This document shows, piece by piece, positions 17,262 through 25,464 of a stretch of 64,000 nucleotides of DNA. Origin of the DNA: Lachnospiraceae bacterium UBA7093. GTDB lineage: Bacteria; Bacillota; Clostridia; Lachnospirales; Lachnospiraceae. Position numbers and translations under genes: made by a program. The stretch's first letter is position 1; each line of letters begins with the position of its first letter. The notes under the pieces were generated by a model that saw only the letters and a list, made by a program, of their open reading frames with translations, was not told the origin of the DNA and ran no database searches. The stretch lies in assembly GCA_002492465.1 (NCBI GenBank), contig DKYT01000011.1:1728-65727 (forward strand), given 5' to 3'.

Positions 17262-19007
17262 TTATTCTACATCCTGCAATGCGGCAAAGCCTTCTTCGCC
17301 AGTGCGGACCTTCACTACCTTATCTACATTGTACACAAAGATCTTTCCGTCGCCAATATGACCTGTGTACAGGGCTTTCTTTGCAGCTTCGATCACAGAC
17401 GCTACGGGGATCTTGCTTACCACTACTTCTACCTTTACTTTCGGTAAAAGCGTTGCGTCCACTTCTACGCCACGGTACATTTCCCCGGCGCCCTTCTGCA
17501 CGCCGCAGCCCATAACCTGGGTTACTGTCATGCCTGTCACGCCCAGATCGTTCATTGCCTTCTTTAAATGATCGTATCTTGAAAGTTTCGCAATGATTGC
17601 TACCTTATAAATACCGGTAACAGCAACGGCAGGCGCCGCAACTTTAATTGCCGCATCCTTTTGCGCCTCCGTGGCAGCGGCATAGTCTTCTGTGCCAAGA
17701 TCCGTGTTTTCGTTGATCTCCATAGTCATGGTGTTTGCAATATCCATAATGCTGAAGCCTGCATAAGCGGATGTCAGTCCATGCTCGCAGGAATCCAGAC
17801 CTACAATTTCTTCTTCCTCTGTCACTCGCAGCCCGACCGTTCCTTTGATCACCAGGAAAGCAATTGTAATGGTAACAGCAGTCCATGCAGCTACCGCTCC
17901 AAAGCCAAGAAGCTGGAGTCCCAGCTGATGAAAGCCGCCGCCATAAAAGAGTCCCACAACGCTGTCGTTTCCAGGAGCGGAGGTTGTTGCAAAAAGTCCT
18001 ACTGCAATCGTGCCCCAGATACCGTTTAAGCAGTGTACCGCTACCGCGCCCACAGGATCGTCAATATGTAGTTTGTAATCCAAAAACCATACGCCAAATA
18101 CTACCAGCAAGCCTGAAACTGCGCCGATGACCAGGGCGCCGGCTACATCCGTTACGTCGCAGGGAGCCGTAATCGCCACCAGTCCTGCCAGAGAAGCGTT
18201 CAGACACATGGAAACGTCGGGTTTTCCATACTTTATCCAGGTAAAGATCATACATACCACCGTTGCAATGGCAGGTGCAACTGTTGTTGTCACAAAAACT
18301 GAACCCAGCTGTGCCACACTGGTACATGCTGCGCCGTTAAAGCCGTACCATCCCAGCCATAAAATAAAGGCGCCAAGGCATCCAATGGGAAGGTTGTGAC
18401 CCGGAAAAGCGTTTACCTTTGTGACCTTTCCGTCCTTGCCCTTCACAAATTTGCCAATACGGGGTCCTAACAGCTTTGCGCCGATCAATGCGGAAATGCC
18501 GCCCACCATGTGGATCGCGCAAGAACCTGCAAAGTCATGAAATCCCATCTGGGCAAGCCAGCCGCCGCCCCAGATCCAATGGGCTTCAATGGGGTAGATC
18601 AGCGCGGAGATCACACCCGAATAAATACAATAAGATAAGAATTTGGTTCTCTCAGCCATTGCTCCCGACACAATGGTTGCCGTAGTTGCACAGAATACAA
18701 GGTTGAACACAAAGTTGGACCAGTCGAACTCTGCATAGTTTGTAAAGATATCAAAGCCCGGCTTTCCGATCAGCCCAACCAGATCCTCTCCAAACAGCAG
18801 ACCAAAACCGATCAGGATAAAAACCACCGTCCCGATACAAAAATCCATCAGATTTTTCATCAGGATGTTTCCTGCATTCTTGGCTCTGGTGAAGCCTGTT
18901 TCCACCATGGCGAAACCAGCCTGCATCCAGAACACCAATGCCGCGCCAATCAAAAACCAGACGCCAAACACTTCGCCGCTTACGGCACTCATAATTTCTT
19001 CTGTCAT
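17262..19007 (-). CDS. Ammonium transporter fused to a C-terminal PII domain, 581 aa
   Basis: Ammonium channel of the Amt family in which the usual partner PII protein is part of the same chain. Residues 1-410 carry eleven or so helices with Amt signatures (DFAGSCAIHMVGG, GWYGFNGA, VGAVAVHCLNGIWG). A linker of about 60 residues is followed by a PII domain at about 468-581. That domain contains the T-loop MYRGVEVDATLLPKVKVEVV and the nucleotide motif TGHIGDGKIFV. The tyrosine normally uridylylated at PII position 51 (RGAEY) is replaced by valine (RGVEV), so control by uridylylation at that site is unlikely. Nucleotide and 2-oxoglutarate sensing within the chain is inferred. The leader carries an attenuator-like structure. 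Confidence 0.93.
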   Translation of the reverse strand: MTEEIMSAVSGEVFGVWFLIGAALVFWMQAGFAMVETGFTRAKNAGNILMKNLMDFCIGTVVFILIGFGLLFGEDLVGLIGKPGFDIFTNYAEFDWSNFVFNLVFCATTATIVSGAMAERTKFLSYCIYSGVISALIYPIEAHWIWGGGWLAQMGFHDFAGSCAIHMVGGISALIGAKLLGPRIGKFVKGKDGKVTKVNAFPGHNLPIGCLGAFILWLGWYGFNGAACTSVAQLGSVFVTTTVAPAIATVVCMIFTWIKYGKPDVSMCLNASLAGLVAITAPCDVTDVAGALVIGAVSGLLVVFGVWFLDYKLHIDDPVGAVAVHCLNGIWGTIAVGLFATTSAPGNDSVVGLFYGGGFHQLGLQLLGFGAVAAWTAVTITIAFLVIKGTVGLRVTEEEEIVGLDSCEHGLTSAYAGFSIMDIANTMTMEINENTDLGTEDYAAATEAQKDAAIKVAAPAVAVTGIYKVAIIAKLSRYDHLKKAMNDLGVTGMTVTQVMGCGVQKGAGEMYRGVEVDATLLPKVKVEVVVSKIPVASVIEAAKKALYTGHIGDGKIFVYNVDKVVKVRTGEEGFAALQDVE

Positions 19008-19026
19008 AATTTTTTCCTCCTCACAT

Positions 19027-19081
19027 AAAAAAGCGAATACAAAAGGCTCCCTGCCATATAAGCCCCTTTGCTTCGCTTTTT
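19027..19081 (-). promoter_or_regulatory. Attenuator-like terminator in the amt leader
   Basis: The 10-bp outer stem AAAAAGCGAA/TTCGCTTTTT (transcript order) encloses an imperfect inner stem, and the 3' arm ends in six T on the minus strand. It lies between the amt promoter and the GGAGG ribosome site, so it would stop transcription before the gene unless relieved. What relieves it is not visible. Confidence 0.6.
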
Positions 19082-19094
19082 CATAAACATATAG

Positions 19095-19125
19095 AAAGAC
19101 GCCGCGGTCATCCCGCAGCGTCTTT
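19095..19125 (-). promoter_or_regulatory. Second leader hairpin upstream of the amt attenuator
   Basis: In the transcript, AAAGACGCTGCGG pairs with CCGCGGCGTCTTT (13 bp, one G-U) around a GATGA loop. It begins about 8 nt after the predicted start of transcription and precedes the attenuator by 13 bp. The pair of hairpins resembles regulated leaders, but the loop lacks the ANTAR-target consensus. Confidence 0.5.
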
Positions 19126-19139
19126 GCTTTACGTACTGC

Positions 19140-19168
19140 ATAATAACATTCTGTTTTCTTCCTGTCAA
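19140..19168 (-). promoter_or_regulatory. Promoter of the Amt-PII gene
   Basis: Reading leftward, TTGACA (19163-19168), a 17-bp spacer and TATTAT (19140-19145), just after the stop codon of the acetyltransferase gene. It predicts a leader of about 125 nt that carries both hairpins. Confidence 0.75.
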
Positions 19169-19175
19169 TACTTTT

Positions 19176-20060
19176 TTATATTTTTACGGTAAAAAGTTGA
19201 TAGGTCCTGTCAGCCCCGGGCACATCCTTTCTAAACACAAATCCCAGTTTTTCCAGAAGATGCCTTGAAATCAAATTCCTTGCGTCGGTCAAAGCCTGTA
19301 CCATATCAAAGGCAAGCTCCGCCTTCGCATAGGCAAGGATCCCCTCGCATACCTCAAATCCATAGCCCTGGTTTTGATATGCCGCATCGATCACAAACCC
19401 CAACTCCGGCAGATCGTATCCCTCCCGGATGCTTAAGCCGGCCCGTCCTATCACCTGCCCTGTCTTTTTCAAAACTACTGTCCAGAGACCGTAACCGTAA
19501 AACCCGTAGATCTGATCGATGTAGGCTTTCATATAAGCATGCTCCGCCTCTTTTTCCTGATACAGATCCTCCATATAAAGGGTGATGGACGGTTCCTTGT
19601 AAATTCTGTAAAAATCATCCACATCCTCCACCGTGCTCTCCCTGACTTTAAGCCTGTCCGTTTCCAGAATATCCCAGGGCAGACCGGCGAGCCGTTTAAA
19701 CGCTTCCTCATAGGAACGGTACTCCAAAGAAAAGACATCCTCCACCGCATAACGTGCCGGTCCAAAGGTCTGATTCCGATTTCTTTCATGGTAAAGGATT
19801 ACCACATACCAGCCTGCTTTCAAAAGCATACTTACAGTTTCCGGCAAATCGGCGATCACAATCGTCTCCTCTCTGCAAAACCCATCCAGTACAACTTCCA
19901 CAGGCTCTGATTCCATTTTTATTTCCCCGGCGCATTCCGGGATCTTCCTGAGGGCAACCTGCACCTCATATTTTTTTACCTTTTCCTGAATCTCATTTTG
20001 ATGACTGACTGCAATTTCATAATAGTACTCCGATAATAAGAGCAGGATACATTTTAGCAT
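19176..20060 (-). CDS. Two-domain GNAT acetyltransferase (RimJ/RimL type), 294 aa
   Basis: Acetyltransferase with an extra N-terminal domain. Residues 1-130 include FCREETIVIADLPETVSML and KAGWYVVILYHERNRNQTF, which look like a Rossmann or HAD-like fold without the catalytic DxD of phosphatases. Residues 135-294 form a RimJ/RimL-type GNAT domain (ETDRLKVRESTVEDVDDFY, AAYQNQGYGFEVCEGILAYA, ARNLISRHLLEKLGF). The acetyl-CoA loop is QNQGYG. The substrate is unknown. The gene is divergent from the cyclophilin gene, and the shared 102-bp gap contains a perfect palindrome. It ends just before the amt promoter. Confidence 0.82.
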   Translation of the reverse strand: MLKCILLLLSEYYYEIAVSHQNEIQEKVKKYEVQVALRKIPECAGEIKMESEPVEVVLDGFCREETIVIADLPETVSMLLKAGWYVVILYHERNRNQTFGPARYAVEDVFSLEYRSYEEAFKRLAGLPWDILETDRLKVRESTVEDVDDFYRIYKEPSITLYMEDLYQEKEAEHAYMKAYIDQIYGFYGYGLWTVVLKKTGQVIGRAGLSIREGYDLPELGFVIDAAYQNQGYGFEVCEGILAYAKAELAFDMVQALTDARNLISRHLLEKLGFVFRKDVPGADRTYQLFTVKI

Positions 20061-20095
20061 TGTAAAGTCCTTCCCTATCGTATAAAATAGATGTC

Positions 20096-20124
20096 GTAGT
20101 GCCCGGCACTACTGTTATTATAAT
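20096..20124. promoter_or_regulatory. Palindrome at the cyclophilin promoter
   Basis: GTAGTGCC-C-GGCACTAC is a perfect 8-bp inverted repeat (20096-20112) lying where the -35 box of the cyclophilin promoter should be, 6 bp before TATAAT at 20119-20124. It also faces the start of the divergent acetyltransferase gene. A repressor or activator site is inferred. Confidence 0.45.
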
Positions 20125-20162
20125 ACTTAATCCATTAAATGAAAAGAAAGGAAGAATTTACC

Positions 20163-20684
20163 ATGACAAAAAATCCTGTTGTCACCTTTACAATGGAAAA
20201 TGGAGATGTGATAAAAGCAGAACTTTACCCAGACGTGGCTCCTGTTTCCGTAAATAACTTTATCAGCCTGATTCAGAAAAGTTTTTATGACGGGCTGATT
20301 TTTCACCGCGTAATCCGCGGTTTTATGATCCAGGGAGGGGATCCTGAAGGCACCGGCTGCGGCGGTCCCGGCTACAGCATTAAGGGAGAGTTTTCCGCAA
20401 ACGGCGTGGAAAATCATTTAAAGCATACGGAAGGTGTTCTTTCCATGGCAAGAAGCATGGCGCCTGATTCGGCGGGCTCTCAATTTTTTATCATGCACAA
20501 GAACGCGCCCCATCTGGACGGCTCCTACGCCGCTTTTGGAAAAGTAGTAGAAGGTATGGATATCGTGAACAAAATTGCCGAAACAGCCACCGATTACTCC
20601 GACCGCCCTCTGGAAGATCAGCGCATCAAAACCGTTACTGTGGAAACCTTTGGCGTGGACTATCCGGAGCCTGAAAAACTGTAA
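20163..20684 (+). CDS. Cyclophilin-type peptidyl-prolyl isomerase, 173 aa
   Basis: Catalyses cis-trans isomerisation of Xaa-Pro bonds in the cytoplasm (no signal peptide). The core has the catalytic arginine in FHRVIRGFMIQGGD, GSQFFIM near residue 100, and HLDGSYAAFGKVVEGMDIV, all standard for small bacterial cyclophilins. The ATG at 20163 is chosen because AAAGGAAG lies eight bases upstream. An ATG at 20139 in frame has no ribosome site. It is transcribed alone, with a TATAAT box at 20119-20124 and a hairpin at 20857-20885 downstream. Confidence 0.94.
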   Translation: MTKNPVVTFTMENGDVIKAELYPDVAPVSVNNFISLIQKSFYDGLIFHRVIRGFMIQGGDPEGTGCGGPGYSIKGEFSANGVENHLKHTEGVLSMARSMAPDSAGSQFFIMHKNAPHLDGSYAAFGKVVEGMDIVNKIAETATDYSDRPLEDQRIKTVTVETFGVDYPEPEKL

Positions 20685-20856
20685 TATGTAGCGCAATGCG
20701 CGTTGCTATGTGCGTTCATATTCTGTTCATATTTAATTTAAAAAAACTTAATTCAGTCGCCATTCTTTAGACATTTCTGTATCCTATACTAACATCATAA
20801 GATACAGAAAAGCCAACGTCAAAGTAACAGATTTATTAATAACTTTTTCATAATAA

Positions 20857-20885
20857 ATGCCAGGTAAATACAATTTACCTGGCAT
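20857..20885 (+). terminator. Hairpin after the cyclophilin gene
   Basis: ATGCCAGGTAAA and TTTACCTGGCAT form a perfect 12-bp stem with a TACAA loop, followed by CCTCCCTTTT. It is probably the end of the cyclophilin transcript. In the same 353-bp gap TTTCTGTATC/GATACAGAAA (20774-20783, 20801-20810) is a second inverted repeat of unknown role. The ten bases CCAGGTAAAT recur at 20971-20980. Confidence 0.6.
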
Positions 20886-20917
20886 CCTCCCTTTTACAGG
20901 ATTTTTTCAACTTTCTA

Positions 20918-20946
20918 TTGTGCGTTGGGAAATTTTCCTGTATAGT
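20918..20946 (+). promoter_or_regulatory. Promoter of the alanine symporter gene
   Basis: TTGTGC (20918-20923), a 17-bp spacer and TATAGT (20941-20946). This leaves an untranslated leader of about 85 nt before the ATG at 21038, which has two AAAGGAG-type ribosome sites. Confidence 0.6.
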
Positions 20947-21037
20947 ATATATGAATCAATGAGGATTTGCCCAGGTAAATTCTCTTTTTTTTGTTCAGGT
21001 TCAAAATTAATCTTATGACAAAGGAGACAAAGGAGTT

Positions 21038-22552
21038 ATGGAAAAGGTGATGGATATCATCGCAAATGTAAACGGTGCCATAAACAGTGTGGTATGGGGA
21101 ATTCCCATGCTGATCCTGATTATCGGCACAGGCATCTATCTTACTGTGGGGATGAAATTCTTCCAGATTACGCGCATCAAGCACTGGATGAATGAAACCT
21201 TTCTTGCTATTTTTAAAAAGAAACACGTAACCGCACATACGGGAAAGGATGAAACCTCGATTTCTCAGTTTCAGGCGCTTTCCACTGCTCTTGCCGCTAC
21301 TATAGGCGTGGGAAACATCGCCGGAGTTGCCGGCGCCATTATTACCGGAGGCGCTGGCGCCGTATTCTGGATGTGGCTTTCCGCTCTGTTCGGTATGATG
21401 ACCAACTATTCGGAAAATGTACTGGGTATTTTTTACCGTCGCAAAAATTCTAAGGACGAATGGTCTGGCGGCGCCATGTACTATCTTCAGGACGGGCTGA
21501 AAGGGAAAAAGATCATTGGCGTTTTCGCAAAGCCCCTCGCTGTTCTCTTCGCCATTTTTTGCGTACTTGCCTCCTTCGGAATCGGCAACATGACCCAGGT
21601 ACATGAAATTGCAAGTTCCCTGGAGGATACCTTCCGCATTCCTCCCCTTGCCACCGGCATTATCATGGCAGTCATTGCTTCCCTGGTAATCTTAGGCGGC
21701 ATCAAGGCAATCGGCAGCGTCACCGAAAAAATCGTTCCCTTTATGGCATGCGCTTATATTCTGGGAACTGTGGTAGTCCTGATCATGAATATTACCTCCG
21801 TGCCCGCCGTGTTTGGCGCTATCTTTACCAATGCCTTTGGGCTCCGCCCCATTGCAGGCGCTACTGTAGGCATTATGATCAAGCAAGCTATGACTATGGG
21901 ATTCAAACGAGGCGTGTTTTCCAATGAAGCCGGGCTTGGCTCCTCTGTTATGGTACATTCCGCATCCAACGTAAAAGAGCCCATTGTACAGGGCATGTGG
22001 GGCATCTTTGAAGTATTCTTTGACACCATCGTAGTTTGTACCTTAACTGCCTTTACTGTTTTGAGCTCCGGCTTGATCGATCTGGAGACAGGTCAGGTGC
22101 TCACCTCCTCCACCGGTGCATCCCTTGTAAGTGAGGCATTATCAGAAGGACTGGGCACACTTGCCGGCGGCTTTGTTGCCATTGCCATCTGCCTGTTTGC
22201 CTTTTCAACCGTTTTGGGCTGGTCCTTTTACGGCACCAAGTCCTGCGAATACTTATTCGGTACCAAAGCAACCCTGGTTTACAAAATCATTTTCGTTGTC
22301 TGTATTGTTTTTGGCGCTACCATGAGCTTTGATCTTGCCTGGTCCATCGCGGACACCTTAAACGCGCTGATGGCAATCCCCAACCTGATCGGCGTTCTTG
22401 CCCTCTCCGGCACGGTATTTGCCATCACCAAAAATTATCTTGCCCGCAAGGTCACCAAAACAGATGTCAAAGCAAAACCTATGCTTTCCTTTGATCCCGC
22501 TATCCAGGAAATGCAGGAGAAAGCGCTTGCTGAGGAAGAAGCGGTTCAGTAG
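21038..22552 (+). CDS. Sodium:alanine symporter (AGCS family), 504 aa
   Basis: Integral membrane importer of alanine or glycine driven by the sodium gradient. About eleven hydrophobic segments are visible, with family landmarks SQFQALSTALAATIGVGNIAG, GAVFWMWLSALFGM and FKRGVFSNEAGLGSS. The length is normal, and a short charged C-terminal tail with Glu-rich end is cytoplasmic. The ATG is preceded by AAGGAG. It is monocistronic, with its own promoter and a strong terminator at 22572-22627. The substrate within the small-amino-acid group is not fixed by sequence. Confidence 0.93.
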   Translation: MEKVMDIIANVNGAINSVVWGIPMLILIIGTGIYLTVGMKFFQITRIKHWMNETFLAIFKKKHVTAHTGKDETSISQFQALSTALAATIGVGNIAGVAGAIITGGAGAVFWMWLSALFGMMTNYSENVLGIFYRRKNSKDEWSGGAMYYLQDGLKGKKIIGVFAKPLAVLFAIFCVLASFGIGNMTQVHEIASSLEDTFRIPPLATGIIMAVIASLVILGGIKAIGSVTEKIVPFMACAYILGTVVVLIMNITSVPAVFGAIFTNAFGLRPIAGATVGIMIKQAMTMGFKRGVFSNEAGLGSSVMVHSASNVKEPIVQGMWGIFEVFFDTIVVCTLTAFTVLSSGLIDLETGQVLTSSTGASLVSEALSEGLGTLAGGFVAIAICLFAFSTVLGWSFYGTKSCEYLFGTKATLVYKIIFVVCIVFGATMSFDLAWSIADTLNALMAIPNLIGVLALSGTVFAITKNYLARKVTKTDVKAKPMLSFDPAIQEMQEKALAEEEAVQ

Positions 22553-22571
22553 ACCCTTTATTTTCATACAA

Positions 22572-22627
22572 AAAGAGCTTTGCAGGATTTTTGAGACTTC
22601 TCATTTGCAATCCCTGCAAAGCTCTTT
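22572..22627. terminator. Bidirectional terminator
   Basis: AAAGAGCTTTGCAGG and CCTGCAAAGCTCTTT form a perfect 15-bp stem around a 26-nt loop between two convergent genes. T-rich tracts flank it on both strands. Confidence 0.75.
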
Positions 22628-22639
22628 CTACTTTATTTT

Positions 22640-23488
22640 TTAATACATTCTTGAAAAATCATTACCGTTACCAGTATTTCCCATAGAACTTCCAGCTCCC
22701 GATGAAAAACCTGCGGGTGGCTGACTCTCCGGCTCCTTCAATTTCTGCATTGCCAATCCGAGAATCAACACAGAAAGCCCGAAGTTAATCACATAGAAGA
22801 AAGGAATATGGAAGGGAAGGAAGGATACCACTGCCTTGATCAAAAGAGGCAGCGTCCTGCTGTAAACTCCCATCAGATACAACTGTCCAAAAGTAAGGTT
22901 GCATTTCATACAGGATTTCACGATTATACCGATTAACGCCACAAACAGAGCTCCCACAAAAAACCATGCCGTCATCCATATAAAGGCAACCACCATAAAA
23001 ATACCAATGATCAGATAAGTATAAGGCACCCATCTCATCAGCTCATCTCTGCTGAAGTCAAAATAGATATCATCAAAGTAAACTTCCTGTACCTGACCAT
23101 TGTTTTTCAAAATGAGCTTCTCTGAATCTATCATAATAACATCTCTGTAATCAGACAGAAAATCCCACATTTCACCTGCACTGTAGAAAACATAGTCGGG
23201 ATCCGTATCAATTTCCACGTAGGTATCGCCATAATCATAAAGAAAGGTATCATCCACCCACAAAACGCCGTTTTTCAGTTCAAAATCCGGTACATACTCT
23301 ACGATTGCCCTGCCGATCCCTCCGCTTGTAAACATAAAATCAGCAAAGGGCAGCACCATTGTGATCAAAAAGTAAATCATCATCAAAACAACGCCAAACC
23401 CGAATACCTTAAATTTTTTATTATTCAGAAAACTGCGGTAGCTTTTGTAACTATAAATGGACAGTACCATCTCTTTAAAAATATTCAT
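22640..23488 (-). CDS. DUF1189-like integral membrane protein, 282 aa
   Basis: Function unknown. A short cytoplasmic N-terminus is followed by a helix near 27-48, an extracytoplasmic region of about 110 residues rich in Asp and Tyr, and four further helices from about 152 to 250. The tail is Gly/Ser/Asn-rich. The arrangement and the MVLSIYSYKSYRSF start suggest the DUF1189 family, recalled from memory. A GC-rich hairpin (CTCCCC/GGGGAG, 23521-23539) lies in its upstream region, and the ATG at 23488 has GGAGGAG upstream. It is not clearly linked to either neighbour. Confidence 0.72.
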   Translation of the reverse strand: MNIFKEMVLSIYSYKSYRSFLNNKKFKVFGFGVVLMMIYFLITMVLPFADFMFTSGGIGRAIVEYVPDFELKNGVLWVDDTFLYDYGDTYVEIDTDPDYVFYSAGEMWDFLSDYRDVIMIDSEKLILKNNGQVQEVYFDDIYFDFSRDELMRWVPYTYLIIGIFMVVAFIWMTAWFFVGALFVALIGIIVKSCMKCNLTFGQLYLMGVYSRTLPLLIKAVVSFLPFHIPFFYVINFGLSVLILGLAMQKLKEPESQPPAGFSSGAGSSMGNTGNGNDFSRMY

Positions 23489-23551
23489 ATTCTCCTCCCT
23501 GCACTTTCATCAGCAAACGTCTCCCCACTTCGCGGGGAGGCTTATTGTAAT

Positions 23552-23583
23552 AAAAAGGCTGTCCATATAAGGGCAGCCTTTCA
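23552..23583 (-). terminator. Terminator after the aldolase gene
   Basis: AAAGGCTGCCC/GGACAGCCTTT (transcript order) with a 6-nt loop, followed by TTTTTATT on the minus strand, 17 bp after the aldolase stop codon. Confidence 0.85.
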
Positions 23584-23598
23584 TTTCTTTTTATTGCT

Positions 23599-24462
23599 TT
23601 AAGCCTTGTTTACAGAACCGAAAATCTCCATTTTCTCTTTCACAGTAGCCTTAATTGCCTCAAAGCCAGGAGCAAGAAGCTTACGAGGATCAAATCCCTT
23701 GCCTTCCTGATCCTTACCTGCTTCGATATATTTACGTGTAGCTGCTGCAAAGGACAGCTGGCACTCTGTGTTCACGTTGATTTTGGCAACGCCTAAGGAA
23801 ATTGCCTTCTGGATCATTTCTGTAGGAATGCCTGTACCACCGTGAAGTACTAAGGGCATGTCTCCTGTAAGCTTCTGAATTGCATCCAGAGTTTCAAAAG
23901 ACAATCCCTTCCAGTTTGCAGGATATTTGCCATGAATGTTGCCGATACCTGCTGCCAGGAAGTCGATTCCCAGATCTGCAATTGCCTTGCACTCATTGGG
24001 ATCTGCACATTCGCCCATGCCGATTACGCCGTCTTCTTCACCGCCAATGGAGCCAACCTCTGCCTCAATAGAGATCCCCTTCTCGTGGGCTGCTGCAACC
24101 AATTCTTTAGTCTTTGCCACGTTCTCCTCAATGGGATAATGGGAACCGTCAAACATAACAGATGAGAAACCTGCTTCGATGCATTTGTAGCAGTGTTCAT
24201 AGCTGCCGTGATCCAAATGAAGCGCTACGGGAACCGTAATGTTCTGATCCTTGATCAGTCCGTTCACCATGCCTACTACTACATCATATCCGCCCATGTA
24301 CTTGCCTGCGCCCTCAGACACACCAAGAATAACGGGAGAATTATTTTCCTGTGCGGTTAACAGGATTGCTTTTGTCCATTCAAGGTTGTTAATGTTGAAT
24401 TGCCCAACTGCATAGTGACCTGCTTTTGCTTTTTGAAGCATTTCTGTTGCTGATACTAACAT
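23599..24462 (-). CDS. fba: Class II fructose-1,6-bisphosphate aldolase, 287 aa
   Basis: Zinc-dependent aldolase of glycolysis and gluconeogenesis, splitting fructose-1,6-bisphosphate into glyceraldehyde-3-phosphate and dihydroxyacetone phosphate. The active-site pair is in HLDHGSYE near residue 82. Zinc and substrate residues follow in EAEVGSIGGEEDG, GNIHGKYP and LHGGTGIP, and the phosphate-binding KINVNTE is present. The length matches the short bacterial class II enzymes. The ATG has CGGAGG upstream and a TATAAT -10 box stands at 24507-24512. Tagatose-bisphosphate specificity is the main alternative, less likely for an isolated housekeeping gene. Confidence 0.92.
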   Translation of the reverse strand: MLVSATEMLQKAKAGHYAVGQFNINNLEWTKAILLTAQENNSPVILGVSEGAGKYMGGYDVVVGMVNGLIKDQNITVPVALHLDHGSYEHCYKCIEAGFSSVMFDGSHYPIEENVAKTKELVAAAHEKGISIEAEVGSIGGEEDGVIGMGECADPNECKAIADLGIDFLAAGIGNIHGKYPANWKGLSFETLDAIQKLTGDMPLVLHGGTGIPTEMIQKAISLGVAKINVNTECQLSFAAATRKYIEAGKDQEGKGFDPRKLLAPGFEAIKATVKEKMEIFGSVNKA

Positions 24463-24506
24463 GTTTATTTACCTCCGTTAAATTAATAACACTCTAATCG
24501 TTTCCT

Positions 24507-24512
24507 ATTATA
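24507..24512 (-). promoter_or_regulatory. -10 box of the aldolase promoter
   Basis: TATAAT reading leftward, 44 bp upstream of the aldolase ATG. The -35 region is poor (TTCCAT-like). A small TATTCC/GGAATA inverted repeat lies just upstream of it. Confidence 0.5.
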
Positions 24513-24552
24513 CCCTATTCCGCCTGAAAATGGAATAACCTTTAAAAATTTT

Positions 24553-25449
24553 TCAATTGGGAATTTTGATGTCCAGCGACTGTTTCCTGTTGGAAATCTC
24601 CACCTCCCTGTGCTTTCCTCCAAATTCTCCGTCAAGAGTCCAGGGAATCTCCTCCTGAGAGGTGATTTTCAGGGTCTTAGCCTTAAAACAATACATACAG
24701 TCTGTGTTGATATTGCGGTTAATAAGCGCCGCCATAATCAGGTTCAATTCAATGGGATTGGAAGGCTTCTTGATCAGCGTAACCTCAAACTCTCCATCAT
24801 CCAGCTGTACATACTTTCCTGTAATGCGCTTAAATCCTCCTACGGAAATAGAGTTTGTGATCATACCGAACAAAAACTCGTCTTCCACTGAAAGGGCTTC
24901 GCTCTCCACCTTCATCTTGTAGGCGCGGATTGTGGAAAGGCGGCGCATTCCCTCCAATATGTACGCCATATGACCCAATACGTTTTTGATATCCTGGGAA
25001 GTCTCATAGGAGACCTCCGTAAAAATTCCAAAAGCCGCAATATATACAAAAAAATCATCGTTGAAGGCTCCAATGTCGCAGGCAAAGGTTTCACCCTCCA
25101 CAATCGCCTGTGCCGCCTGGATCATGTTTTTGGGAATATGGAGGCTGTTGGCAAAATCATTGGTGCTTCCGGCAGGCACATATCCAATGGGAATTTTCTC
25201 CTGACACTGCATCATCCCCGTCACAACCTCATCCAGGGTTCCGTCTCCGCCGCTGCAGACTGCAATATCATAGAAACCCATCCTCCGCTCCTTCACCGCC
25301 GTAAGTCCGTCTCCCTTTGCCTGAGTAGGGTAAGCGGTAACTTCAAAGCCTGCCTTGGTAAAAATATCAATGAGATCCAGCAGATTACTTCTGATTTTCG
25401 CTTTGCCCGCCTTAGGATTATAAATAAAAAGCATCTTTTTCTTTTTCAT
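24553..25449 (-). CDS. Diacylglycerol kinase-like lipid kinase (YegS/DgkB family), 298 aa
   Basis: Phosphorylates diacylglycerol or a related lipid, recycling it into phospholipid synthesis, at the inner face of the membrane. Landmarks are FIYNPKAGK near residue 10, the nucleotide-binding SGGDGTLDEV near 67, and PAGSTNDFANSL near 94. The C-terminal beta-rich domain ends with EIPWTLDGEFGG. The length is normal. ATG 25449 is preferred over the adjacent GTG at 25452, giving seven bases from AGGAGG. It follows the terminator of the crh operon, so it probably has a promoter near that stem or receives read-through. Confidence 0.87.
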   Translation of the reverse strand: MKKKKMLFIYNPKAGKAKIRSNLLDLIDIFTKAGFEVTAYPTQAKGDGLTAVKERRMGFYDIAVCSGGDGTLDEVVTGMMQCQEKIPIGYVPAGSTNDFANSLHIPKNMIQAAQAIVEGETFACDIGAFNDDFFVYIAAFGIFTEVSYETSQDIKNVLGHMAYILEGMRRLSTIRAYKMKVESEALSVEDEFLFGMITNSISVGGFKRITGKYVQLDDGEFEVTLIKKPSNPIELNLIMAALINRNINTDCMYCFKAKTLKITSQEEIPWTLDGEFGGKHREVEISNRKQSLDIKIPN

Positions 25450-25464
25450 CACGATGCCTCCTTT

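Noticed and set aside
19007..19086. Leader peptide MKKRSKGAY... overlapping the amt start
   Set aside because: No ribosome binding site precedes it and the frame coincides with the attenuator stem, so I did not list it as a gene.
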